A stretch of 64,000 nt of DNA from Bombyx mori. Lineage: Eukaryota; Arthropoda; Insecta; Lepidoptera; Bombycidae. Positions 35,201-45,749 of this stretch are shown here, piece by piece. The stretch spans positions 11,973,501 through 12,037,500 of the forward strand of contig NC_085127.1 in assembly GCF_030269925.1 (NCBI RefSeq), in the 5' to 3' direction. Within the stretch, counting starts at the first letter, position 1. Each line of letters opens with the position of its first letter. The notes beneath the pieces were generated by a model. It made no database searches. It was not told the DNA's origin and saw nothing but the letters and a program-made list of their open reading frames with translations. Both the position numbers and the translations under genes were made by a program.

Positions 35201-36235
35201 GATTTTCTCTCATTTATTTCATTTTTAGGTATTTCTTCCATGTAGTTAGCTTTTATGTATTCTTGCATGACCTTTGTATAATCTTCTTTCAGTTTAGTTT
35301 CTTTCTTAAATCTTCTTTCTAGCTGAAGTAACCTCTTTCTAGCTATTTCTTTCGTATTTCCATCAATAGAAATTGGATTCTTTGTATTAAATGGCAGCCT
35401 TACTAGATATCTTCCTTCACTATTTCTCGTATGTGTGCTTTCATATATTGTTTCACATAGCTTTTCTTCCTTTGTTAATATTCTCCTTTTATCATTGTCA
35501 ATTTCCCAGAGGGATTTCAACATATGATTTATATGTACTTGATGATGAAGGACCAGAAATGATTCATTTTCACGGTTAGTATCGATTTCTCCGAAGAGGA
35601 TCCACCCCAGGTTGGTTTCTTGGGCACATGGAGAACCTGGAGGGCCCTTAATAAGTGTTGGTTGCACAATCTGTGCATACTCTTTAACACCAAGAAGTAA
35701 GTTAATAGAACCTGGTTGGAAGTAGTCTGGATCTGCCAGGTTGAGTCCTTCTAGATGTGTCCAATGTGTGACAGTTACAGCTTTGGAGGGGATCTTCGTG
35801 GTCAACTGCTTACTCATAACATATGCTTGTATATTGATTTCGAAACTTGGATTCCAGCGGGAGCCAATCTTAAGTTGAACCACGTGATCAACATTAGTCC
35901 TAGTAGATCCCACCCCGATGATACTTCCTCTCGCTGATTGCCTGGTAAGATTGAGCATTTGAGCCGCCTTGTCGCTTAAAAATGAAGCCTGCGAACCTTG
36001 GTCTACTAGCGCACGAAGAACAACGGTTTGGTTATGCTCGTTCCTCGTTAAAACCATCGCTGTGGCTAGTAGTGCTGTGCTTTGCTTAGTACTGTGATGT
36101 GACGCCATCATGCTATTTATAACCTCTTCTTTCTCTTCTACCCCGTGGTCAGATGCACTCGGTTGATTCCTTTCCTCAGTTTGTGCCGATTCTTGATGGC
36201 GGTGGAGAAGAGTGTGATGCCGTCTTCTACATAAG
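32239..36235 (-). pseudogene. BEL/Pao retrotransposon gag-pol, 5' truncated and decayed
   Basis: In minus-strand order: a zinc-knuckle end (C-R-R-R-H-H-T-L-L-H), a protease (L-V-D-Q-G-S-Q-A-S-F), a reverse transcriptase with YMDD (34765-34776), an RNase H region (W-T-D-S-S-I-V-L-A-W-L), an integrase zinc-binding and core region (H-G-G-V-Q-L; S-G-V-D-F-A-G-P-F; F-G-G-L-W-E-A-G), and the C-terminal domain (F-K-I-G-D-I-V-L-I-K). In BEL elements these are cleaved from one polyprotein that copies RNA to DNA and integrates it. Here gag is missing because the sequence stops at the LINE near 36235. In-frame stops occur at 34990-34992, 33918-33920, about 33829-33831 and 32938-32940. Frameshifts lie near 34240, 34105, 33345 and 33310. 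It cannot make a functional polyprotein. Confidence 0.85.
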
Positions 36236-38975
36236 TCATCGGCGTGGGGATCTCCGGCCACTGACCATCGGGGCGAGGTGCTAGAAGAGTGGGCGGTGAC
36301 AACTGGTCTGGTCGTCCTGAATCGGGGTTCGGAATACACGTGCGTGCGGCAGCGGGGTGGCTCGATAGTGGACGTCTCGTTTGCTAGCCCCTCTGTCGCC
36401 AGCCGAGTCCGCGACTGGCGTGTCGCCGTGGAGGTGGAGACGCTGTCGGACCATCGGTATATCCGGTTCGACGTCTCTGCCCAGACCGCGAGCGGCCGCC
36501 AGCCAACAGCCCCGATTAACGACGGCCCACGCTGGGCACTTAAGCGCATCGACAAGGAGCTACTCGAGGAAGCTGCCTTAGTCCAGTCCTGGATTTGGGA
36601 GTCGACAATGAACGGTCCCGTCGACGTCGAAGCGGTGGCGCTGTGGTTTCGAGGGGCGATGACGCAGATCTGCGACGCGTCCATGCCCCGTGTCCACCAA
36701 CAGTCCGCAAGGCGCCAGGTGTACTGGTGGACCGACGAGATCGCGCGGCTGCGCGTTGAGTGCGTCGCAGCTCGCCGCCGGTACACGCGATACCGGAGAC
36801 GACGTCGACGGGATTCCGTCGAGGAAGACGCGCTGTATGAGGCGTACCGCGCGTCTAAGGAGACTCTGTGGCTGGCCATCGGTGACTCTAAGTCGCGTGC
36901 CAGGGAGGAGCTGCTGGGGTCCCTAGATCGGGATCCGTGGGGGCGCCCCTACCGTTGGGTACGGGGCAAGTTGCGTGCCTGGGCGCCTCCACTGGCGCAA
37001 AGCATGCAACCCCAGTTGCTAGAAGCGGTTGTATCGGCCCTCTTGCGATGGCTTCACCCTCAGCCACAGACTCTCGAGAAGAGGAAAGCACCGATGTCCC
37101 CGAGGTGACGCAAGCAGAGATGAGAGCGGCCGTGTCGCGACTCCGGTCTAAGAACACGGCCCCGGGACCCGACGGAGTTCCTGGTCGAGCTCTCGTCCTG
37201 GCTCTGAAGGAGCTAGAGCCCCAGCTGAGGGGGCTCTTCACGAGCAGGGTCAGTTTCCTAGTGTATGGAAGGAGGGGAAGTTTTTTTTTTTTTTTTTGCC
37301 CTTATAGTATAGTATAGCTGGTCCTGCTCAGGAAGGAGGGGCGCCCCGCGGACTCACCATCCGCGTATCGGCCCATAGTGCTGCTCGATGAGGCGGGCAA
37401 ACTTTTTGAGCGCATTATCGCAGATCGCCTCGTCAGCCACTTGTGCAGGGAGGGGCCGGACCTGGATGACAACCAATTTGGTTTTCGTCGGGGGCGCTCC
37501 ACCATAGACGCCATCATGCGCGTGAGGGGCCTGGCGGAGGAGACGGTGTCCCGGGGTGGGGTGGTACTGGCGGTGTCTTTAGACATCTCCAACGCTTTCA
37601 ACACCCTACCCTGGAGTTGTATTCGGGAGGCTCTAAAATACCATCGCGTGCCTCCCTATCTCCGCCGCACGGTAGGGGCTTATCTGGAGGGTAGATGCGT
37701 CACTTATCGGGGACGTGACGGTGCCGGTCGGCACCTCATGTCGTGCGGTGTTCCACAGGGATCGGTCTTGGGACCGCTCCTGTGGAACATCGGCTACGAC
37801 TGGGTGCTGAGAGGCGAGCTCCCGTCGGGCGGCAACTTGACGTGTTATGCGGACGACACGCTTGTCACTGCCCGGGGGAGCTCGCACAGGGAAGCGACGT
37901 TGATAGCCGCAGCTGCGGTGTCACTGGTGGTGAACCGCATCCGGCGCCTGGGCCTGGAGGTGGCCCTAAACAAGTCGGAGGCTATGGTGTTTCATGGCCC
38001 CCGACGTGCGCCGGCGCCGGGATCACACATCGTGGTAAGTGGGACCCGGATAGCTGTCGAGTCCACCATGAAGTATCTGGGATTGGTGCTCGACAGCCGA
38101 TGGGAATTCGGGCCCCACTTCCGGCGGCTGGTGCCCAAGCTGATGGGTGCAGCGGGCGCGCTTTCAACGTTGCTTCCCAATTTGGGGGGCCCGAGCGCCG
38201 CCTGTAGGCGGTTGTACGTGGGAATCGTGCGGTCCATGGCCCTGTATGGGGCCCCTGTGTGGGCGATGGACATGACGGCCAGCACACTCGCCATTCTGCG
38301 TAAGCCGCAGAGGGTGATGGCCGTCAGAGTCATCCGCGGGTACCGCACGATTTCCGACGAGGCGGCTTGCGTCCTGGCCGGATCCCCGCCCTGCGACCTA
38401 GAGGCGAAAGTACTCGCGTCATTATATCGATGGCGCGAGGAAGAGCGGGCACGGGGCTCGAGGCTGGTGCAGCGGCAGATCGCGCTGCGCCGAGAGGAGC
38501 TCCGTCTGGCCTTGGTGGCGGAATGGCGGCAAAGGCTTCTGCGCCCTACCGCCGGCCTCGCAACCGTCGAGGCGATCCGGCCAGTACTCGACGACTGGCT
38601 CGGGAGAAGGCACGGATCCCTGTCGTTTAGGGTGACACAGGGCACGGTTGCTTCGGCAAGTACCTGTGCCGCATAGACAGGGAGCCGGACGCTCGGTGCC
38701 ACCACTGCGTCCACTGCGGGGAGGACACGGCACAACACACGCTCGCCGAGTGTGTAGCTTGGGAGGAGCAGCGCCGTGTCCTCACAAATGAAGTAGGAAG
38801 CGATCTGTCGCTGCCGGCCGTAGTGCGGAGGATGGTCGGCAGCGCAGAGTCGTGGGACGCGGTGGTGTCCTTCTGCGAGGACGTGATGTCGCAGAAGGAA
38901 ACTCCCTTCCTCGGCCGCAGAAGGCGCACCGGGCGCAGGACAAGGGCGGACAACGCCCTTTTCCGCCCCCCATGA
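36236..38975 (+). pseudogene. R1-clade ORF2: endonuclease, reverse transcriptase, zinc knuckle
   Basis: The protein nicks target DNA and reverse-transcribes its own RNA there. Seen in order: the endonuclease end (S-I-V-D-V-S-F, then L-S-D-H-R-Y-I), a linker (W-W-T-D-E-I-A-R-L-R), a pre-palm motif (T-A-P-G-P-D-G-V-P), the palm (D-N-Q-F-G-F-R-R-G-R-S-T; V-S-L-D-I-S-N-A-F-N; G-V-P-Q-G-S-V-L-G-P; YADD at 37846-37857), the thumb (S-M-A-L-Y-G-A-P-V-W), and a Cys/His cluster after 38690 (C-H-H-C-V-H-C-G, Q-H-T-L-A-E-C). It is broken by a frameshift near 37030, a 37-nt insertion at 37281-37317, and a small deletion shifting the frame near 38635. The catalytic residues are intact, so decay is recent. 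Confidence 0.85.
37281..37317 (-). repeat. 37-nt poly-T insert splitting the R1 reverse transcriptase
   Basis: Seventeen T followed by gcccttatagtatagtatag interrupts the R1 frame between the codons for E-G-K and L-V-L. The 37-nt length shifts the frame. The T run plus gcccttatag resembles the first bases of repeat family B (poly-T, ttgcccttgtag), so this may be an extremely truncated retro-insertion. The small size makes that uncertain. Confidence 0.5.
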
Positions 38976-39268
38976 ATGGGTCGATGGACCTGAGACGGAG
39001 GCGCATGCGGGTATCGGCGCGTGCCTCTGAGGCGATGCACGGAGTAGCTGAATGCCTCACTACTCCGTGCAGGAGACGAGGCCTGGACAGACCGGGCCAG
39101 CACTGGTGTGGGGCTGCGGAAGAATTTGGATTCCCGCGGCCCTGCACGCACGTGTGGGTGGACACCGGGGTGGTTTTAGCCGGTAGGAGTCCGGCACGCC
39201 CCTCCGCTTTTCCCCAGGTGGAGGTAGTCCATGAGGATTTCCCCCAGAAAAAAAAAAAAAAAAAAAAC

Positions 39269-39440
39269 CCCATAGACATCTACAACGTAAATGCGCCACC
39301 CACCTTGAGATATAAGTTCTAAGGTCTCAGTATAGTTACAACGGCTACCCCACCCCTCAAACCGAAACGCATTACTGCTTCACGGTAAAAACAGCCGGAG
39401 TGGTGGTACCTACGCATGCGGACTCACAAGAGGTCCTACT
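39269..39440 (-). mobile_element. Bm1 SINE, right half of a split copy
   Basis: Begins cccatagacatctacaac directly after the LINE poly-A and runs to the Bm1 5' body edge (acaagaggtcctacta). It completes the piece at 31783-31858. Confidence 0.8.
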
Positions 39441-39857
39441 AAAAGTGAAGGTGAATTCGCAGAATGGTTAAAGCTAGACCGTAACTATGGATGCCTTCAA
39501 ATCTAATTTGACTTTGTGTATCCCATTTTCTATTTTGTTTTGTTCTTAACGATTTTTTCTTGTTAAGTTGTAAAAAAATCTTTTTCTAAACGAGTACTGA
39601 GCTTGTACAGCTTCTTATTGAAACAAAATCGTTTGTCAAAAAATGAAAGACATAAAAATTACTAAGCCCGGTTTCTTTTTTGCCGAAAAGAGCCGATAGA
39701 ATAGCAGAGATTAGATTGAATAAAAAAAAGGGAAAAAACGTCCACTGTGGTGTACGAAAGGTCAGAAGTACTGAGGGTGAAGCTGGTTGATACTAGTTAA
39801 TATATATTTTCGGCGTATTCAAAAAGTTATTTTAGCTTAAACTATATTTCAATACAT
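39441..39857. other. No recognisable feature
   Basis: AT-rich, unassigned. Confidence 0.5.
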
Positions 39858-40195
39858 TTTTTATTGCTCTTGTAGGCAGACGAGCATATGTCCTACCTGA
39901 TGGTAATTGGTTACCGTCGCTCATGGACGTCAGCAATGCCAGGGGCAGAGCCAAGCCGCTGCTTATCGCTTAATACTCTCCACAAGCCTCGTGTGAAGAA
40001 CATCTCATAGCGCTCGGGAAACACCGTGGAGGGGAGCTCATTCCAAAGCCGGATGGTGCGTGCCAGAAAAGATCTCTAGAAACGCACTGTGGATGACCGC
40101 AGTGGCTCCAGGTAGTATGGATGAACTATAGTCTGGTGGCAGGCGCTGCGATGGTAAAAACGGGCTGACGGTATCATCTCAAACAACTCATTATG
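39858..40195 (-). repeat. Repeat family B 3' end, longest copy
   Basis: Starts with poly-T and attgctcttgtaggcagacg and extends through gagccaagccgctgc, taatactctccacaagcctc, gggaaacaccgtggagggg, gatctctagaaacgcactgt and gatgaccgcagtggctcc to about 40195. It is the best guide to this family. No protein homology is visible, so it is probably all 3' UTR or a non-coding retroelement. Confidence 0.7.
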
Positions 40196-40618
40196 CAACG
40201 AATAAATGTAACTTTATTTAAAAGATGAGTAAAAGGAAATCACCATTCTTCATAGCAGTATGTAAAGTGTTAGGTTAAAGTACCTTAGAAGTATTTCGGA
40301 GTTGGCAACGTGCTCAGTGACTCGGAAATTAAAAACACGACTTCAGGAGTTTTGAACGGAAAAGTTTCAGCCCCTGCGCAATGCATCCAAAGGGTTCAGG
40401 GTTTGAGTTGATTCAATTTGTTTTTTGGCATCGATGTAGGAGTTAGATGTCATGGTTTTAAGTGTTGCCTTAGCCGAAAGATCAACTTCGTTATAATCAG
40501 TTGCTGGATTCGCAAAAGCATTAAATTCCGTACGTCTTTTGTTTAACTAAACCGATTGTAAAGATCTCCAATTAATTGTTGAAAGTCGCGTTCCCTTTCG
40601 ATACCATTGATTGCTTTT
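40196..40618. other. No recognisable feature
   Basis: Unassigned. Confidence 0.5.
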
Positions 40619-40960
40619 GCTCGGAGGCCTTTGCAGTTTGAACAGGACAGGTGGGCGAGCAAGGCTCAGCCAGGAGGGGTGGGATTTGCTAACGGCTGCC
40701 CGAGTACCTACGAAGAAAACCTAACAACTCAAGAGCAGCTGCTTTGCGAATGAATCTACTACCGGATCGGAATCGCGACCCACTGAGAAGATCCGGCGAG
40801 AAACTCAGCCAGCTGATGCATGGGTTAGGTTGCACGTCGAACTCTATGCCGAGTTCGACGAGTACGGTTACGGGGATCCCTAAGCCTGCTCCTAGTGTTA
40901 GTACTGAAGGTGTCTAAAGCAAGAGTTATTGGATCTGATGGATCCGTAAGGACGTGACAT
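40619..40960 (-). mobile_element. Jockey LINE ORF2 end and 3' UTR
   Basis: Minus-strand match to the jockey copy at about 62020-62350: it includes the ggatccgtaaggacgtg region (reversed), tcgacgtgcaacctaaccc, the gcatcagctggctgagtttc block and the aaggcctccgagc end. The poly-A is not retained. Only the last ORF codons could be present. Confidence 0.65.
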
Positions 40961-40976
40961 GGATCCATCAGATCCA
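40930..40976. repeat. Perfect 16-bp inverted repeat
   Basis: Arms tggatctgatggatcc (40930-40945) and ggatccatcagatcca (40961-40976) with a 15-nt loop. The left arm belongs to the jockey ORF end, where the plus-strand copy at about 62030-62045 has the same 16 bases. The right arm is an inverted copy of it. Confidence 0.85.
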
Positions 40977-41719
40977 CATTGATTGTCTACATCGATATTC
41001 TTTACTGTATTATCAGAGAAAAATACTTAGCGCCATCTTCTCATATTCACTATTGGACATAGACCTCTCCCAATTTACACCACAGAGCCTGGTCCTCTGA
41101 ATGTCCATTTCTAGACGGCCACCTTTCGAAATTCATCTTGCCCGGGGAATCCCAGAATTACGTGAAGCTTAGAAATTTCATAATTCTCGTGATACCGCAC
41201 AAATTAGTAATATAAACACGGGGTACAGTTGCAAAACTGATATTCAATCAAATCTTACCACTCTACATTTTGTGTGATAAGAATCATGCAAGATATTCTA
41301 AACTTCGCAGTGATAAATTGGAAAAAAACAACAACCGCGAGATTGTATCGTTAACCTTGTTTTGATTATATTTACGACTCGTGAAGTCCGAAGAAAAAAT
41401 AACACTACAAAGCAGCTAGATTTCCTAACGAAGCCCGTGAATGTGGAATTAAAGGCTTTAAACCACAATTCTACACAGATTTAGTTGGCGGTAATGTTCG
41501 GGTCTTGTGTGAAACGTAACGCGGATCCCTGCGGGGTTCGTGAGGCACGGGAGATTTGCTCTTGACCCTCGTGATAGATAGTCCCGAACGATCACAGTTG
41601 GTTCTCGTTACGAGAAGCTTTAGTTTGGGAAAATAGCTACGGACTTAATTTGCTAGCTTTCAAAACTGAAAGTTTTTCAAGTGTTTTTCTCAAGTGCTCG
41701 TGGAAAATCTGCGCCGTAG
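40977..41719. other. No recognisable feature
   Basis: Unassigned sequence. Confidence 0.5.
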
Positions 41720-42190
41720 TACCTTTTTTTCTCTCCTTCCTTAGCTGATAGATAGGTGAGCTCACGGGGCTCAAACCTGATGACGTTGCTAACACGAACC
41801 CTAGCAAGAGCTGTGCTTCACAGAATCTACCACCTGATCGGAAACGCGACCCACTGAGAAGATCCGGCGAGAAACTCAGTGGGCTGTGTCTGTGGGTTAA
41901 TTTACTCGTCGAGCCCTTCCTCGCAAGCGACTGCTTCGACTAGAATGATGACCGGTGCTTGAGGTACCTAAAAGCGCCGTTAGTGGATCGGGAGGATCCA
42001 AAATGACGTGCTTTGGGCGACGTCGACTTCCATTCTGTCCGCAGGATCGGGAATGCCGTAGTACCCATTGAGTCGCCACTGTTAGGCTTTGCTGAGCCGA
42101 AAACCGTTTTGAAGCCTCGATATTTTTCTTTTCTCTTTTCTTGCTTTAATTTTTCTAATTTATGCTTGAAATAAACTTTTATTATCATTT
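41720..42190 (-). mobile_element. Short jockey-type LINE derivative
   Basis: On the minus strand: an AT-rich leader (aagtttatttcaagcataaa), an A-rich stretch, a GSAKPNSGD-type coding stretch, then R-R-R-P-K-H-V-I-L-D-P-P-D-P-L, equivalent to R-R-R-P-R-H-V-L-T-D-P-S-D-P-I in the jockey ORF2 at about 62005-62045. The 3' UTR (gcccactgagtttctcgccg) and A-rich end follow. The catalytic part is missing between leader and tail, so this is an internally deleted or non-autonomous form. Confidence 0.55.
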
Positions 42191-42535
42191 AATTATTAGT
42201 ACTAATTGGGTGTGTTAATCGATTCGCACAATTCACATAGACATTTACAACCTTGGTAATTGTAAAAAAAAAACAATAACAATTTTGAATATTGTTTTAG
42301 TGTTTCGATGTATCATGTTAACCAAACGACAAAGTAACGTAGTGAGACCGACCCTTACCTTATTCCCCGGAGGTCTTATCGAACGTGATCCGAATAAACA
42401 TCAGAATACTTTTAAATAATGTAATCCGAACCGAAAGGGATGAAAGTGGCCCTCAATCGTCGTTACGGTTCACGCATAAAACCCACCGAAATATTGTAGG
42501 CATTTAGTTGTTGCCTTTGGCTTTCGCGAGTGCAG
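42191..42535. other. No recognisable feature
   Basis: Unassigned. Confidence 0.5.
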
Positions 42536-42700
42536 ACATAATTGTAATAATAATGAACAGTTATTCCAAGCATAGATTATTAAAACTGAAAAAGAAAAAA
42601 AAAAAGTTCGAAATGGTTACCGGTTCAGCGATGCCTAATAGTAGTGACGGAATTGGTACTCTGCCCCTGATCTTCTGCCAATCTTCTTCATAGTCCAAGT
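42536..42700 (+). repeat. Inverted relative of the 41940-42190 leader
   Basis: The plus-strand frame reads S-Y-S-K-H-R-L-L-K-L-K-K-K-K, then G-S-A-M-P-N-S-S-D-G-I-G-T. This parallels Y-F-K-H-K-L-E-K-L-K-Q-E-K and G-S-A-K-P-N-S-G-D-S-M-G-T on the minus strand about 350 bases away. The jockey tail does not follow. Confidence 0.45.
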
Positions 42701-42739
42701 GAAAGATATGTTATTGATAATGTTAGCCCCTAAAAGTCA

Positions 42740-42870
42740 CGACGTAAATACCTTGACCCACCTTGAGACATCAGGGTCAAGTCTTAATTGTATATATAAC
42801 TACGTTGTCCCACTCCTTAAATGCTTCGCCACTGCTTCGCGATATACTCAGGTAGAATAAGAGTACTAAC
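42740..42870 (-). mobile_element. Bm1 SINE, very diverged fragment
   Basis: Faint Bm1 body in reverse (acgtaaataccttgaccc; acccaccttgagacatcag). Old copy. Confidence 0.4.
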
Positions 42871-43024
42871 CGGTATTACGCAAATTAATAAATTATTGCC
42901 GATCTATAATGTTGTAATTTCATTGCGAAGCTTATTCGTGTATATTATTAAGTGCTAAGTACGCGTGTATTTCCTTACAAAAATATATACCTATCTACAA
43001 GATTTGAATAGTGGAATATTTTTT

Positions 43025-43268
43025 TACTGGTAGCATAATGTCTTATGAGTCCGCACGGGTAGGTACCACCGCCCTGCCTATTTCTACCCTGAAGCAGTAA
43101 TGCGTTTCGGTTTGAAGGGTGGGGCAGCTGTTCTACTGGAAAAGCTGAGTCTTAGAATCTATGCCTCAAGATGGGCGGCTGTATTGACGTGGTTGATGTC
43201 TATGAGCTCGAAAAATCACTCAATACCAGGTGGTTTGTGAGCTCGTTCGCCAATCTAAGCAATAACAA
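43025..43268 (+). mobile_element. Bm1 SINE body, diverged
   Basis: Bm1 body from tactggtagcataatgtct through gcacgggtaggtaccacc to gcaataac. Substitutions are common and the tail is lost. Confidence 0.75.
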
Positions 43269-43319
43269 TATATCGCGTCGCTTGTTACGAGTATACTACA
43301 GGCCATTATTTTTTTTTGC

Positions 43320-43495
43320 CCTGACCTCCACCTTGTTCTTGACAGATACGTCTGTAATTCCAGCCTCAGAATCAGTTATTCGAGTCTGCGCTGACGACTG
43401 GTGTTGCCCCTTCTTCCCACCTTTCAGTGTGAAGAGGACCTTCTCCTGGCATCGTGTTCCTCAGTGCTGAGGGTCGTGACCTTTACCGAGCACTT
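43320..43495 (-). pseudogene. RTE-like LINE extreme C-terminus
   Basis: Minus-strand sequence includes ggtcacgaccctcagcactg and aggaacacgatgccagg, matching 26510-26545 (ggtcacgaccctcagacacg, aggaacacgactcgagg) near the end of the RTE-like ORF. It is short and stops occur in the surrounding frame. Confidence 0.5.
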
Positions 43496-44407
43496 TAGTT
43501 CGGATTGTATTCCTCCATTATTTTCTGTCCTCTGCGCAATGGACAGCGATATTGATATCAAAGTCATATGTCGTCTTAATTTGATCGTAAAAAGGAGGCA
43601 GAAGAGATATAGTTCCAATGGGTCACAAATTTCGCCTTGAGACCTTCAGGAGTTCAGCGGTATTAATTACGGTATCTTTGAATTCCGAACCTTTCGGCGT
43701 GAATACAAAAATCCAGAAACGTTAACAAGCATCCAACAAAACATAGTTTAATATATCACTGACGCGAAATTAAAAGCCACTTACTTCCTGGTCGGAAAGA
43801 GAGATCCGTATCCACATAGGTGAGTGAGAGACAGAGCTATGCGAACGGTTAGCAATAATAAAATCTTGGCTTAGGTACGCCGATGGGCATTGTTTCGGCT
43901 AAATTTCGACTAAGGAATTTAATATAAATCCGGGGTGAAAAGGGGTTGGATCTTACCCCATGATTATTAGACCGGGGGAGGCGAAATGCTGCTGTATTTA
44001 TTAGGGTTGAATGGCTTTTTTAATAAGTGGCACTGATGGTTAACTTGTAGTGAAGTTTCATCTGAAGTTCTACTCTGTTCCATAAATAGCCAATACGTAA
44101 AGTAAAAAAGTAGAAAGAAAAAAGTAGAACATTATTGCTTCACGGCAGAAATAGGTATGGTCGTGGCATCTACTCATGCGGGCTCACAAAACACTCTAAA
44201 CACACAACTAAACCAGTGAAATATCCTAAATCCTGAAATATCTAAGGATCGGTTTTTCAACATCAGTTTTCGATAGGTGTTTAAGTGATCATTTCGAAAG
44301 TCTTTTAAATGATTTGTGTACGAGTTTTATTTTAGATCATCAATATTGGAATCTGTACAGAAGAGTTTTCGAATAAAGTACCTAAATCCAACTTTAGGGT
44401 TCTAGTA
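43496..44407. other. No gene; one Bm1 scrap
   Basis: A 60-base Bm1 piece in reverse orientation lies at 44133-44195 (ttgcttcacggcagaaatag). The rest is unassigned. Confidence 0.5.
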
Positions 44408-44785
44408 TACTTTTTTATTTATTTTTCCCTACCTATGCTGATAGCCTTGAGAGGCTATTTCAGCTTCTCCTTGGCGTGTGGGTTCAGCTCACGGGGCTGT
44501 AACCGGCAGTGTTGCTAACACTGGCCCTAGCAAGAGCAGTGTTTCGTAGAATCTACCACCGGATCGGAAACGCGAACCACTGAGAAGATCCGGCGAGAAG
44601 CTCAGTGGGCTGTCTATGGGTTAATTCACTCGTCGACTCCTTCGTCGCAAGCGACGGGCTCGACGAGGACGGTGACCGGTGGTACCTAAAAGCACCGTTA
44701 ATGGATCGGGAGGATCCGTAATGACGTGTTTAGGGCGACGTTGACTGTTTACCATTCGGTCTACAGGATCGGGTATGCTACTATA
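44408..44785 (-). mobile_element. Jockey-type LINE 3' end (tail type 2)
   Basis: On the minus strand: the gatcctcccgatcc region, cgagtgaattaacccatag, gcccactgagcttctcgccg, then caacactgccggttacagcc and an A-rich end. This is the same tail type as 29284-29478 and longer than that copy, reaching into ORF2. Confidence 0.65.
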
Positions 44786-45749
44786 CTGATTTCGTTTCAT
44801 ACTTATATGTAAACGTTAGGTTGAATATGAATTATATCAGCATAAAAAAACACAAACAAAGCGTTAAGGTAAGCTTCGCAACCACTCGCGGGGGCGCTAC
44901 GTCAAGGGGCACCATGAAAAGTTATTATTGTTGTATGAGAAAGGTTAGTTTTGGCGTGACATTGTTCAAACAAACGTGATAGAACGTTCACACGTAATGT
45001 TGCCATGTTTTTATGAACCATTGACCCAATTTGAATCTATATCACTGAAATTCAACTAAACCTTTTCCAAAACTAGGGACAATTAGCAACCGAAATGTAG
45101 CTTCAAAAGTCTTTAATTGATTAGTCACACCATAAGCTAGTCAATATAATATCATTCGAATTTTCATAAAGAAAACCGTACACAGAGAGCCCTTTAAAAA
45201 GCATGACAAATGTCTTCAGAGCTGACGTCACCAGACAGACGTCAAACAAAACAAGAAAAGACCAACATGAAACGGCGAGAACGATTCAAACACATCACAA
45301 TGACAGCATGTTGAAACATAACGCGGCTTCCCTCACGCGAAAATACTCCCTATTTTATGTCCCCGGGCAGGACGTGTGTACTCGCGCCGTATAACCGTGA
45401 CCCCTGGCTTGGAATATACACGTACTGCGGTAGAACGAGGGACGGGTCTCGTTGATGTGGCCCGAAATAAAGCATGTTACTCAAGACATGTACAGCCCGC
45501 AGCGGACAGACCTTCTTTGTCTTAGGTAAGGGAAACAGAAAGTGAGCGATTGTTTCTCGCTTTACGTGACGTGTTCTATTTTTGAATTTTCATTTCAACG
45601 TTTGTCACTGTAAAGAGTGAAACTTTTTTTTTTTAATATTCCTTGCTAAAGCACCGGTATGTTAAGCCAAAACACAGTTTGTTATTTTTCAACATAGTTC
45701 CTGTCAAAAATAGCCATGTAATTCCGGTCTAGCCCTACTAAATTTTTTT
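44786..45749. other. No recognisable feature
   Basis: A 63-codon frame (45203-45394) has no motif. Unassigned. Confidence 0.5.

Larger units (their letters stand above)
36236..39267 (+). mobile_element. R1-clade LINE, 5' truncated, with poly-A tail
   Basis: The copy begins inside the endonuclease domain near 36236, continues through the reverse transcriptase and C-terminal zinc knuckle to a stop at 38973-38975, has a 3' UTR of about 270 bases, and ends in a 20-A tail (39248-39267). Its high GC content contrasts strongly with the AT-rich surroundings, as is usual for these insect LINEs. It directly abuts antisense BEL/Pao on its left and Bm1 on its right. Confidence 0.85.
31859..39268. mobile_element. 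7.4-kb composite insert (BEL/Pao end plus R1 LINE) in Bm1
   Basis: The block starts with five bases (caata) before a BEL/Pao LTR and ends with the poly-A of an R1-clade LINE. The host Bm1 is duplicated for cccatagac (31850-31858 and 39269-39277), the pattern of a target-primed insertion. Within it the BEL part is antisense and the LINE is sense. No target duplication is seen at the BEL/R1 junction near 36235. This suggests the two parts arrived together, or that a nested arrangement was later deleted. Confidence 0.6.

Noticed and set aside
36278..36879. Long antisense frame extending the BEL protein across the R1 endonuclease
   Set aside because: It is a shadow of the GC-rich sense R1 ORF. 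True BEL similarity ends near 36235.
37992..39279. Several long antisense frames opposite the R1 ORF and 3' UTR
   Set aside because: They have no motifs and arise from the GC-rich codon bias of the sense ORF.
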